Assembly (NCBI GenBank): GCA_947561715.1
Contig: OX387197.1
Location: 8,987,001 to 9,051,000, forward strand
Direction of reading: 5' to 3'
From: Ascidia mentula
Taxonomy: Eukaryota; Chordata; Ascidiacea; Phlebobranchia; Ascidiidae
DNA: 64,000 nucleotides
Positions within the stretch are counted from its first letter, which is position 1; every line of letters begins with the position of its first letter. A program made the position numbers and the translations under genes. This document shows, piece after piece, positions 37,572 through 49,080 of this stretch. A model generated the notes under the pieces. It worked only from the letters and a program-made list of their open reading frames with translations. It did not search any database and had not been told where the DNA came from.

Positions 37572-37617
37572 TAATATAGCCGCCCCCTGGAAAAATTAAA
37601 ACTAGGCGCCTATGCGA

Positions 37618-37640
37618 ACAAACAAACAAACAAACAAACC
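37618..37640. repeat. (CAAA)n microsatellite
   Basis: Short run of CAAA units inside the element core. Confidence 0.8.
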
Positions 37641-37893
37641 AAAAACGAACCAACTTCCAATACAAAAAACATCTTCTGTGTCGTCCTGTGCGTACGTAAC
37701 ATTCAACACAGCGGGAGTCACGTGACATAAGCACATGGAAACATAGAAATGTCATGACGTCAGTCCAAACTAATTTTCGGTGGCAACAAGTAATTTCCTT
37801 GTCTATAATTAATCTGGGCACGTTTTAAACATTTTGGGACAGCGAATGGTATAGGATTGTTTCACACTAACAGGTAATTAAAACCTTTGTAAT

Positions 37894-38436
37894 TCACTGA
37901 CGAATAACGCTTATATGATTTTTGTCAGAAATGCCACAGTTTGGAGACGAGGTTATTAACTTAGAGTCAGGGCGGTCGTTTGTAATTATTGTTGCACAAC
38001 GTTTGGCTTGTCCTTTTGTACGTGGAAAACAGGTCACAAATATAAACAATGCCAATATTGCATATTTCATATTAATATACACGGTGTTCTCTGCAACAGC
38101 CTTCAACAGCCAAAAGGAAAGGTCAAGCGATAACCGTTGTTGGTATTGCATCTTGTACGGGTCAGTTTGTGGAGTCATGTATCGTCGCGAATCAAAGATT
38201 GTGATAAGACATGCATGTTTCGGTGTGATTACATGTGGGACCTTTGGTCTATTCTTTTTTATCATTGAAGAAAGAGGGAAAAAACTGTAGCGGTGAATAA
38301 TTAAAGAAAAAGGGGGCATAGGGGCAAAAAACAAACACAATGGCGCAAAAATACAAATTACTTGGGTACACGACAAACAGCTTAAACATGGTTTTATAAG
38401 ATATTCAGTTGTTTTATTTTGACCACCGATGTTCAA
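37894..38436 (-). other. Unassigned ORF region in the element core
   Basis: The minus strand is open for 180 codons and the plus strand for 122 codons (37922-38290) over the same DNA. Neither product shows a domain I recognise. The minus product has hydrophobic stretches and the plus one two possible membrane segments (near SFVIIVAQ and FGVITCGTFGLFFFII). Which strand, if any, codes is open. Confidence 0.25.
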
Positions 38437-38649
38437 TTCAATAGTTCTTGTCGATTAAAATACGAATAATTGTTGGTCGCCTATTAGCGTATTGCATCTG
38501 TACATTACATGCCAACAACAACAAAGTGCACAGTCAAAAAAACATTACAAAATAGTATGAAATTTCAGTACTGTTTCACAATATCACAATATGACTATAG
38601 TAAGAATTAAAACCGTTTCATAGGCAAAAGACGCACGATACAGTTTTGC

Positions 38650-39912
38650 TAGCTTAAATTCCTTTAATTGTTTGTTGGTCATGATAGCCATGGGGTTCGG
38701 TTTAAATTGGGAGCTTATTAGTTTCCTCTTCACTGCAGCTTTTTTTGGAGATTAGCCTCCAGGGTAACCTATCCGCTAACAAGAAGTCCCATAAACCTTG
38801 TGCTTTGGCTGGATTTGTATTACCATTCTGCTGTAACCAAGTATAGAAGGTCTTTGTGTACCCAAAGTGTTGTAAGATATTTTAGACACGTATGTTGGCT
38901 TTTTTTGTTTGCGAAGGAACTGTGTCCCACTCCTCATGTAGACTTGCTACAAGCTGCAGAAACTTGACGAAAAAATGTTGTATTTGGCTCAAAACCAAAC
39001 TCTGTAACGAATATACCAACAGGTCAACAAGAGCAAATACTCACTCTTCGTGAAAATTTTCTAAAAAATGGTTTACTGCGCTTTTTTATAATTTTGTCCA
39101 AGCTGTTGCGCATGTGGTTGGATTTTTGGCTGAGAATTGACATCGCCATACTTTTGACACAATGTAAGGTTTTCAAAGAAATAAGAGTCTTCAATATTTT
39201 GCTATGGAACAACCGACGAATTTAAGAGCACCTCAAATCTGTTTTGGTGCAGAAATCGTGTTTGGAGATTGGTTTTGTTTGGTTAAAAGGTTTGGATAAC
39301 AGCGCTTTAAATTAAGAGGCAACATATGATTCTCATTATCTATCATACCCCCGCCCATGCAAAATTTAAGATATGGTAACGCTTTTATTTCTTTCCTATT
39401 ATGGCTATAGTTATCTTCCCGATAAGGGTTATTCCTCTGGTCGCCCAAAGGTTCATAACTATGTTGGCTTTTTCGGGGAAGGGAGAAAGTTTAATTCAAT
39501 TATTTTTTTAAGATTTTTGAGAAATCAGTATCCGAACCTTTTGTAAAAACAATGCAAACGGGGATGATTTTTATTCATGCAGACCACGAACAAAGTTAAG
39601 GAGAGTGGGTCATCTTGTCTGAGGCCACGTTCTATGTCAAACGATTCCAAGAAATATGGTGTCGAAAATTTGCATGTAGGCCTATGTGGAAACATGGTAA
39701 TGGTCCCTAATGTCAATAATGTCGAACAGCAACCGGATATTTGACCCTATATATCGGTGCGGTTGGAAGCCGTGTCGCTCCTTCGATAGAAAACCACGTA
39801 TCTTGCGTTGACGACTTTTAAGGAGATCTTGTAGTCCATGTTTAGCAAAGGTATCGGGCGATAATTTGGGAATATAGAAAACCTTTCCCACTATTAGGAA
39901 ACAGGGTGACAA
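38650..39912 (-). pseudogene. Decayed LINE (non-LTR retrotransposon) reverse-transcriptase relic
   Basis: Minus-strand fragments in order: GFQPHRYIGSNIRLLFDII (about 39820-39730), which resembles the HRxIGxNIRLI..II block of L1/Tx1-like reverse transcriptases, and IERGLRQDDPLSLTLFVVC (about 39650-39570), matching the ERGVRQGDPLSPYLF block. The region between these blocks, where the DFEKAFD motif should lie, is missing. Further down, KEIKALPYLKF (near 39400) could be the start of the YADD region with the catalytic residues lost. Frames are broken. It is an old insertion carried inside the giant element. Confidence 0.6.
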
Positions 39913-39946
39913 CTCCTTTACATTGTGAATAGATATTCTACCTGAT

Positions 39947-42900
39947 TAAGTTTCCGTTCTCTTGATATTGGTCAATATTGGCACCTACTACAAGAACGCC
40001 GAGCAGAATTGTTGTAATAAGGAAGTTTTTATTGACATTACGCCATTACGCTGCTGATTCGCTCAAAGCGGGTCGTCTTCAATGGGCGATTTGAAGGTCA
40101 TCCGGCACCTTAATTTCAAATTTGTTAATTGCATGTTGTAGAGAATTAAATTTCCGTTCTCTTGATATTGGTCAATATTGGCACCTATTGCCAGAACGCC
40201 GAGCAGAATTGTTTTAATAGGGAAGTTTTTCGCATGCCGACATTACGCCATTACGCTGCTGATTCGCTCAAAGCGGGTCGTCTTCAATCGGCGATTTGAA
40301 GGTCATCCGGCACCTTAATTTCAAATTTGTTAATTGCATGTTGTAGAGAATTAAATTTCCGTTCTCTTGATATTGGTCAATATTGGCACCTATTGCCAGA
40401 ACGCCGAGCAGAATTGTTTTAATAGGGAAGTTTTTCGCATGCCGACATTACGCCATTACGCTGCTGATTCGCTCAAAGCGGGTCGTCTTCAATCGGCGAT
40501 TTGAAGGTCATCCGGCACCTTAATTTCAAATTTGTTAATTGCATGTTGTAGAGAATTAAATTTCCGTTCTCTTGATATTGGTCAATATTGGCACCTATTG
40601 CCAGAACGCCGAGCAGAATTGTTTTAATAGGGAAGTTTTTCGCATGCCGACATTACGCCATTACGCTGCTGATTCGCTCAAAGCGGGTCGTCTTCAATCG
40701 GCGATTTGAAGGTCATCCGGCACCTTAATTTCAAATTTGTTAATTGCATGTTGTAGAGAATTAAATTTCCGTTCTCTTGATATTGGTCAATATTGGCACC
40801 TATTGCCAGAACGCCGAGCAGAATTGTTTTAATAGGGAAGTTTTTCGCATGCCGACATTACGCCATTACGCTGCTGATTCGCTCAAAGCGGGTCGTCTTC
40901 AATCGGCGATTTGAAGGTCATCCGGCACCTTAATTTCAAATTTGTTAATTGCATGTTGTAGAGAATTAAATTTCCGTTCTCTTGATATTGGTCAATATTG
41001 GCACCTATTGCCAGAACGCCGAGCAGAATTGTTTTAATATGGAAGTTTTTCGCATGCCGACATTACGCCATTACGCTGCTGACTCGCTCAAAGCGGGTCG
41101 TCTTCAATCGGCGATTTGAAGGTCATCCGGCACCTTAATTTCAAATTTGTTAATTGCATGTTGTAGAGAATTAAATTTCCGTTCTCTTGATATTGGTCAA
41201 TATTGGCACCTATTGCCAGAAGGCCGAGCAGAATTGTTTTAATAGGGAAGTTTTTCGCATGCCGACATTACGCCATTACGCTGCTGATTCGCTCAAAGCG
41301 GGTCGTCTTCAATCGGCGATTTGAAGGTCATCCGGCACCTTAATTTCAAATTTGTTAATTGCATGTTGTAGAGAATTAAATTTCCGTTCTCTTGATATTG
41401 GTCAATATTGGCACCTATTGCCAGAACGCCGAGCAGAATTGTTTTAATAGGGAAGTTTTTCGCATGCCGACATTACGCCATTATGCTGCTGACTCGCTCA
41501 AAGCGGGTCGTCTTCAATCGGCGATTTGAAGGTCATCCGGCACCTTAATTTCAAATTTGTTAATTGCATGTTGTAGAGAATTAAATTTCCGTTCTCTTGA
41601 TATTGGTCAATATTGGCACCTATTGCCAGAACGCCGAGCAGAATTGTTTTAATAGGGAAGTTTTTCGCATGCCGACATTACGCCATTACGCTGCTGATTC
41701 GCTCAAAGCGGGTCGTCTTCAATCGGCGATTTGAAGGTCATCCGGCACCTTAATTTCAAATTTGTTAATTGCATGTTGTAGAGAATTAAATTTCCGTTCT
41801 CTTGATATTGGTCAATATTGGCACCTATTGCCAGAACGCCGAGCAGAATTGTTTTAATAGGGAAGTTTTTCGCATGCCGACATTACGCCATTACGCTGCT
41901 GATTCGCTCAAAGCGGGTCGTCTTCAATCGGCGATTTGAAGGTCATCCGGCACCTTAATTTCAAATTTGTTAATTGCATGTTGTAGAGAATTAAATTTCC
42001 GTTCTCTTGATATTGGTCAATATTGGCACCTATTGCCAGAACGCCGAGCAGAATTGTTTTAATAGGGAAGTTTTTCGCATGCCGACATTACGCCATTACG
42101 CTGCTGATTCGCTCAAAGCGGGTCGTCTTCAATCGGCGATTTGAAGGTCATCCGGCACCTTAATTTCAAATTTGTTAATTGCATGTTGTAGAGAATTAAA
42201 TTTCCGTTCTCTTGATATTGGTCAATATTGGCACCTATTGCCAGAACGCCGAGCAGAATTGTTTTAATAGGGAAGTTTTTCGCATGCCGACATTACGCCA
42301 TTACGCTGCTGATTCGCTCAAAGCGGGTCGTCTTCAATCGGCGATTTGAAGGTCATCCGGCACCTTAATTTCAAATTTGTTAATTGCATGTTGTAGAGAA
42401 TTAAATTTCCGTTCTCTTGATATTGGTCAATATTGGCACCTATTGCCAGAACGCCGAGCAGAATTGTTTTAATAGGGAAGTTTTTCGCATGCCGACATTA
42501 CGCCATTACGCTGCTGATTCGCTCAAAGCGGGTCGTCTTCAATCGGCGATTTGAAGGTCATCCGGCACCTTAATTTCAAATTTGTTAATTGCATGTTGTA
42601 GAGAATTAAATTTCCGTTCTCTTGATATTGGTCAATATTGGCACCTATTGCCAGAAGGCCGAGCAGAATTGTTTTAATAGGGAAGTTTTTCGCATGCCGA
42701 CATTACGCCATTACGCTGCTGATTCGCTCAAAGCGGGTCGTCTTCAATCGGCGATTTGAAGGTCATCCGGCACCTTAATTTCAAATTTGTTAATTGCATG
42801 TTGTAGAGAATTAAATTTCCGTTCTCTTGATATTGGTCAATATTGGCACCTATTGCCAGAACGCCGAGCAGAATTGTTTTAATAGGGAAGTTTTTCGCAT

Positions 42901-44324
42901 GCCGACATTACGCCATTACGCTGCTGATTCGCTCAAAGCGGGTCGTCTTCAATCGGCGATTTGAAGGTCATCCGGCACCTTAATTTCAAATTTGTTAATT
43001 GCATGTTGTAGAGAATTAAATTTCCGTTCTCTTGATATTGGTCAATATTGGCACCTATTGCCAGAAGGCCGAGCAGAATTGTTTTAATAGGGAAGTTTTT
43101 CGCATGCCGACATTACGCCATTACGCTGCTGATTCGCTCAAAGCGGGTCGTCTTCAATCGGCGATTTGAAGGTCATCCGGCACCTTAATTTCAAATTTGT
43201 TAATTGCATGTTGTAGAGAATTAAATTTCCGTTCTCTTGATATTGGTCAATATTGGCACCTATTGCCAGAACGCCGAGCAGAATTGTTTTAATAGGGAAG
43301 TTTTTCGCATGCCGACATTACGCCATTACGCTGCTGATTCGCTCAAAGCGGGTCGTCTTCAATCGGCGATTTGAAGGTCATCCGGCACCTTAATTTCAAA
43401 TTTGTTAATTGCATGTTGTAGAGAATTAAATTTCCGTTCTCTTGATATTGGTCAATATTGGCACCTATTGCCAGAACGCCGAGCAGAATTGTTTTAATAG
43501 GGAAGTTTTTCGCATGCCGACATTACGCCATTACGCTGCTGATTCGCTCAAAGCGGGTCGTCTTCAATCGGCGATTTGAAGGTCATCCGGCACCTTAATT
43601 TCAAATTTGTTAATTGCATGTTGTAGAGAATTAAATTTCCGTTCTCTTGATATTGGTCAATATTGGCACCTATTGCCAGAACGCCGAGCAGAATTGTTTT
43701 AATAGGGAAGTTTTTCGCATGCCGACATTACGCCATTACGCTGCTGATTCGCTCAAAGCGGGTCGTCTTCAATCGGCGATTTGAAGGTCATCCGGCACCT
43801 TAATTTCAAATTTGTTAATTGCATGTTGTAGAGAATTAAATTTCCGTTCTCTTGATATTGGTCAGTATTGGCACCTATTGCCAGAACGCCGAGCAGAATT
43901 GTTTTAATAGGGAAGTTTTTCGCATGCCGACATTACGCCATTACGCTGCTGATTCGCTCAAAGCGGGTCGTCTTCAATCGGCGATTTGAAGGTCATCCGG
44001 CACCTTAATTTCAAATTTGTTAATTGCATGTTGTAGAGAATTAAATTTCCGTTCTCTTGATATTGGTCAATATTGGCACCTATTGCCAGAAGGCCGAGCA
44101 GAATTGTTTTAATAGGGAAGTTTTTCGCATGCCGACATTACGCCATTACGCTGCTGATTCGCTCAAAGCGGGTCGTCTTCAATCGGCGATTTGAAGGTCA
44201 TCCGGCACCTTAATTTCAAATTTGTTAATTGCATGTTGTAGAGAATTAAATTTCCGTTCTCTTGATATTGGTCAATATTGGCACCTATTGCAAGAACGCC
44301 GAGCAGAATTCTTTGTATTAGACT
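39947..44324 (-). repeat. Right satellite array, 205-bp unit, about 21 copies, inverted
   Basis: The reverse complement of the left unit repeats every 205 bp (GTTTTAATAG at 40211, 40416 and so on). The innermost copy (39947-40150) is clearly more diverged (CTACTACAAG, GTAATAAGG, CAATGGGCG) than the rest. It carries the same variant positions as the left array. Confidence 0.95.
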
Positions 44325-44573
44325 AGTTTTTCGCATGCCGCCATTATGCTGAATCGCAAAACTAGGCGATTTTTTTAATTCGCGATTTTTTTGATTGATA
44401 CAGCTGCGGAAAATGTTGTTTAAATGTTTTTTGAGGTTTGATCTGCTTGCTCATCTCTGTAATTTGATTCTAATCCAAAAAAAACAATTTTTGAGTAAAT
44501 GTCTGTTGTACCTTGTAGAATGTGGCAAATTTGCAAAATTATTCTGCCAGAATTCTGCCAGAATGAGAGTGGT
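44325..44573 (-). repeat. Right outer terminal inverted repeat
   Basis: Reverse complement of 23657-23905, with only two substitutions seen by eye. It ends GAGAGTGGT next to the duplication AAGGTAGT. Confidence 0.85.
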
Positions 44574-44581
44574 AAGGTAGT
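44574..44581. other. Right target-site duplication AAGGTAGT
   Basis: Identical to 23649-23656. It marks the right boundary of the giant element, 520 bp before the PAIP1 start codon. Confidence 0.85.
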
Positions 44582-45101
44582 TGTTTTGTTGCACGCATGA
44601 GCACTTTATCGGAGAGTTAAGAAAATTTGCGACAAGTCCTTAACATACTATTATTTTTTGCGTTCGGGGAATTTTGCTGGGCCAATTTGTATTTCAACAA
44701 AGAGGTTTAATCAAATCGTATTTGGTTAACCATGAATATTGAAGCAACATGCTGCTGCAGAGCTAACATGTGTTTGTTTTGTATTAAAAAGTGATAACTA
44801 GGACTGGCCTAGATGGCTATTGGCTACCTAATCATCCAACCAAGATGTTTTTTTTGAATATATATATTTCGCCTATGCGACATCCTCAGTATTCTAAAAG
44901 CAACACTTTTTGAAAGAATTTTAGCGCTTTTATCCCAAAACCAATCCAAGTAGTCAGTGGGAGATCTACGCTTTTTTACAAACATTTTTTTATTTTGTAT
45001 CAAAATATATGTATTTTCATAGAGAGAGTTTGTGTATATTTTACTATTGATCAAAAAAAATAGTTGTAACTGTTCCTAACTCTAACTTGCTGAAGACAAT
45101 C

Positions 45102-48100
45102 ATGTCAAATCAAGCTCACCACTCAGACACCGGAGTATGGGATCCAAACTCTAAAATTGATATGTGGGACCCAAGTTGCATCGGGACATCTAATGCACAA
45201 CAACACACAAATCCAGCAAGCACGGATGATGGCTTTTCTGCCCCTGCTCAAACTAGCTGGTATAGCCAAACCAGCAGCTTGGACACAAACTACAATATGT
45301 CATCAATGAGGGAATCACTTAGGTATCCAAACCAACAGCCACCACAGGCACCAGTGGATAGAACTTATTCAGACATTTACTATCAACCTAGTAGCCAAAC
45401 AAGTGGATATAATTCACCCCAGAATCCTGTGCAACAGTTGAATGTATCCGGTAACAACATGCATAATCCTCCCCAATCGTATAGCCAAGTGCAACAACCA
45501 CATGCCAACTATCCTTCAAGCAACTTTACTGCAGGACCATCACAAAACTGGAATACCTTTGTGAATCCTCTAAACACAAATGACAATTCAGAATCAGCTG
45601 GTAAAAATATGCAAATATTTTTTTGTGAAATGTAAAACTTGTGTAAAATACATTAACATCGGTATTGACAAGGGATTAACACCCGCACTCGCTTTAACAT
45701 CCCATGTATAAGTGAAAAAAGTTGTTAAATTTTTTTACAGATGTTAAAGTTGACAGAATGAAAAAAGCTGCTGAAAAAGCCAAAGAAATTGAAACAGATA
45801 TAATGAGAAAACCAACCACTATCTCAAAAGGAGCATTGGCAGCAGTGCAACAAGGTAAGCAAAGGTTTTTAGTCCCAAAGTGTTTGCATTTGTCTATTAT
45901 TATGGTTTTAAATCATCCTTTATGTATTTTCTTCAACATTGAGCAAAGCATTTTTTACTTAAATTTGCTTCAACTATAGATCTTACTAAAGCTGCTGCTC
46001 CTTTTCAATCTGCTGAAACATTAAAACTTTATCGTGATAAACAACTTGGAATATTGTCTCAGGAGACTGAAGATAAAGCAGGTTGGTTTTATATATATTG
46101 TTTTGTTTTGAGCTGCAGTTCATCGTAAAGCTTTTTTTCTCAAAACAGTGACAAAATCATCTGAAATCCTGGAAAAATCAAATTTGTCTGCTACTGCCAC
46201 AGAGTTTGTTCCTCGGTCTTTCAACGTAAGTTGGCTCTTACCTTAGATATAGCTTATGCACATTTCCTGCTAATATACCTTCTTATGGTGCTGTATTATT
46301 TATTATACTAAATGTGAGACCCATTGTAAGATAGTTTGAAATATATATATGTGTGTTTCAAGGTGAGAGTGGAAGTAGGTGTTGAAGGTGGGGAAGCAGT
46401 TCTCATTCCTAAGCTTAATCTGCCTTTAAGCCCTGACTCAGAACGAGCTGAGAGTAATATTAGATCAATACAAGAAATCAGTGTTTCAAATACAGCTGAA
46501 AGAAAGCAGGACAGTGGCCAAAGCTGGATGTCACCATTTTGGCTCCATGTTTCCGAGGATAGCATTATTGACCCTTTTGAAACAAACATTTGGCAAAATC
46601 CTATGGATGGACCTAGTCTAAAGCCAAGTCCAAACAAAACTAAACCACTACCTAGAATTAGCACACCAGTTAAAATGATGTCTTCAGCAAGGAAGTACCA
46701 TGTTGACAAGAGTACCAATGATCACAAAAATAAAATACCCAGCTTATCTGACCAGTTTGATAATACCATTAGAAGTGAGGAATTGGAAAGTTTGGTGTTG
46801 TCTTCAATTCCATTCGGTGAAATAAACCAGATGAAGCATTTTCTCATACCAGGTCTTTGCACACTAAATGACCTTGGTTTTCAGTCTGAACAGGATTCAT
46901 TAGCTCGGCTGAAACAAAAGGTTGAGTATAATGTACTAAATTTGTTAGAATTTTTATTGTAAAAAGTATAGTTAAGAGCACAGACTATAGACTTTAAAAC
47001 AGCAATTGTTTGACAAAAAGAATCATTTATTGGTTTGTGGTGATTCGTTTCTTACCTACAAATATTTAGTGTGTGAAGCTCCAACCATTACCTTGCTTTA
47101 AAAAGCATTTCTGCTGTGCTACATGCTAATAAGTTAATGTAGGTTGGTTATGAGCACTCCAAAATCACAATAAAAAATCAGTTAACTTACCTGTTTGCAA
47201 TATAGGTGAAGAAAGCACAGACACGGCCATCAATTGATGAAGAAGGTAAAAAATGCGGTTGGGTAAATTAATTTGTTTTGTTTAATTTTTTTTCTTGTAT
47301 CAGATGCAGTGATCCGTGTCACAGAATGCATCAACAACCTTATTATTTACCCTGCATGCTTTGATAGCACTGTACCCAGTTTGCTGAAATCCCTGAAAGG
47401 ATATGCAATGCCTGAAACGACAGTGGAAAAGATTGTTGATGCGATATATGAGACCGTATGATGTTTTGTTAATTTGACTTTTTAACGACATGTGCATTGA
47501 CACAGATACGCCATTTTTTAGTGTGTTGTTGAGCCAAACTTTCGCTACCTTGGTGCTCAGTTGTGTGACACTTTAGCTCGAAGTGAAACCGGGCTTCCTA
47601 AGTTTCGAAGCATATTGCTGAGTAAAGCACAAAATGAGTTCAAAAGTATGGATGATGCTCTTAAAGGTGAAGCAACAGCAATTGAGCGGTAAACACCAGT
47701 CGACTAAATCGTAGACTTCTTGTTAATTTTGTTGTTATTTAGAGCTAGGGGATTCACGCAATTTGTGGCAGAACTCTTTTTGAGCCTGATGATGGAACGC
47801 AAGTCTGGAGTTCTCGAAAGATTTGCAATCTTGGGACGAGCGATCCTAGGTGTAATTGGCAATCTGATCAAATATCCTGTCAATGACAACATACAATGTG
47901 CTGTCAGAGTTCTAAAGGTTGGGAAATTTTTTGTTGTATTCAATGCAAAGTGACATGCTAGGTTTAAACATAACTTTTTGCTTTACAAACATTTTTTGTT
48001 GCATTGTGACCACATGTGGGTTTAATCATGGTCTTTAGGGAGGGGGCAATGTGGCATTTGTCCCCCAGAAAATTAGAAAACAACTGGTAACATAGGGGCA

Positions 48101-49080
48101 GCTCTTCAATTGAAAAAACATAGAGACATAAAAATGACCCCCGTCAAATGCTAGATAAAAAGTGTAGTATACAAACACAATGCAGGTTCTGTGCAAACAT
48201 CAATTTTTTTGCAGTTGACTGTCGTCAGTATGGAAGATTCATTAAAAGATGATGGAAAAGGATCCATTGACAAATTGGAAAATACACTGAATGATTTAAT
48301 TTCGTTTTTGGACGATAAAAAAGAACTATCCAAAACTACATGTAGTTTGCTGAGTGGTTTAAAAACGTTAAGAAGTCAAAACTGGGGTAGAGTTCCAAAG
48401 GATGAAGCTCAATCCGCAGACTGGCCCTCATCAAGTACAAAGCAGTATTATCCTGCCAAACAAGGAAGTCCAACGGAAGAAACCTTTATGACTGTATGTT
48501 AATCAGTTTGTAGTTTTTAAAATTTATTTAGAAAAAAGTTAGCCGTTGTGTTTAACTAAACACGTTGTTTCATGTTAATCTATTATTAGAATGAACCGGT
48601 ATTCTTTACACCTGAGGGTGTTCAATACACCACCGCCGATGCTGCGGATCCTGAATTTTACAACAAACATTTGGCCAAGTTTGATTCTTATAACCCTGCT
48701 GATGTAAGGAATTGTTTTTTTTTTGTGTATAAATCATATGTAATTTAATAAGCCACGGCTTATGAATGGCAATAGTAGATTGTCACTATTTTTTGTACTA
48801 AATTTTAATTTATAACACACAAACATTGCCATTTCAGCCACAAGACGAACAGTTTTCAGTGAATCCTTTGGATGAAGCGCAGTACACGATGAACCCCCTC
48901 AGCAATACGGGGTATGATTTAAATTTTGACCCACAGGGCAGCGGAGACTACTCTGGCTGGTCTCCAGCCGATGAAGACCAGTTTGATTCAGCTTCAGCAG
49001 AAGATATTTACAACAATGTAGACGATTACGACGCGGAATTGGAACAGTTTATTAAGAATATGGGAGGGATGTCAACTTAA
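45102..49080 (+). CDS. PAIP1: Poly(A)-binding protein-interacting protein 1, complete, 12 exons
   Basis: Exons: 45102-45600, 45741-45854, 45980-46081, 46149-46225, 46363-46920, 47206-47245, 47304-47455, 47522-47688, 47743-47917, 48215-48493, 48590-48703 and 48838-49080, all GT-AG and in phase, 839 aa. A PAM2 motif (LSATATEFVPRSF, exon 4) would bind the MLLE domain of PABP. A MIF4G fold spans exons 7-10 (VTECINNLIIYP, NFRYLGAQLCD, FTQFVAELFLSL, NIQCAVRVLK, NWGRV). The segment NEPVFFTPEG..YTTAD and an acidic C-terminus with YDAELEQF are typical of PAIP1, which bridges PABP and the eIF4 complex to stimulate translation. The protein is far longer than human PAIP1 (479 aa) because of a Gln/Ser/Pro-rich N-terminus (exon 1) and a 186-residue exon 5. 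The ATG at 45102 is the first in the frame. Confidence 0.85.

Larger units (their letters stand above)
23657..44573. mobile_element. 20.9-kb inverted-repeat (foldback-type) DNA transposon with satellite arrays in its arms
   Basis: The ends are inverted copies of each other, starting ACCACTCTCATTCTGG, and are flanked by a perfect 8-bp duplication. Going inward, each arm has about 250 bp of single-copy terminal repeat (two substitutions seen between arms), then a tandem array of a 205-bp unit. The left array is about 12.1 kb and the right one about 4.4 kb, in opposite orientation. The core of about 3.9 kb carries a PHD-finger-like ORF, CRE sites and a LINE relic. Long tandem-repeat-filled inverted arms are known from Foldback/Galileo (P superfamily) and some Mutator-related families. 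The 8-bp duplication fits P, hAT or short Mutator sites. I recognise no transposase, so it is probably nonautonomous or its transposase is too divergent to see by eye. Confidence 0.85.

Noticed and set aside
23657..44573. Polinton/Maverick element
   Set aside because: Size and long inverted ends fit, but the duplication is 8 bp rather than 6, and no DNA polymerase B, integrase, ATPase or capsid-like ORF is visible.
46308..46718. 136-codon minus-strand ORF
   Set aside because: It is antisense to PAIP1 exon 5, which is in phase with its neighbours.
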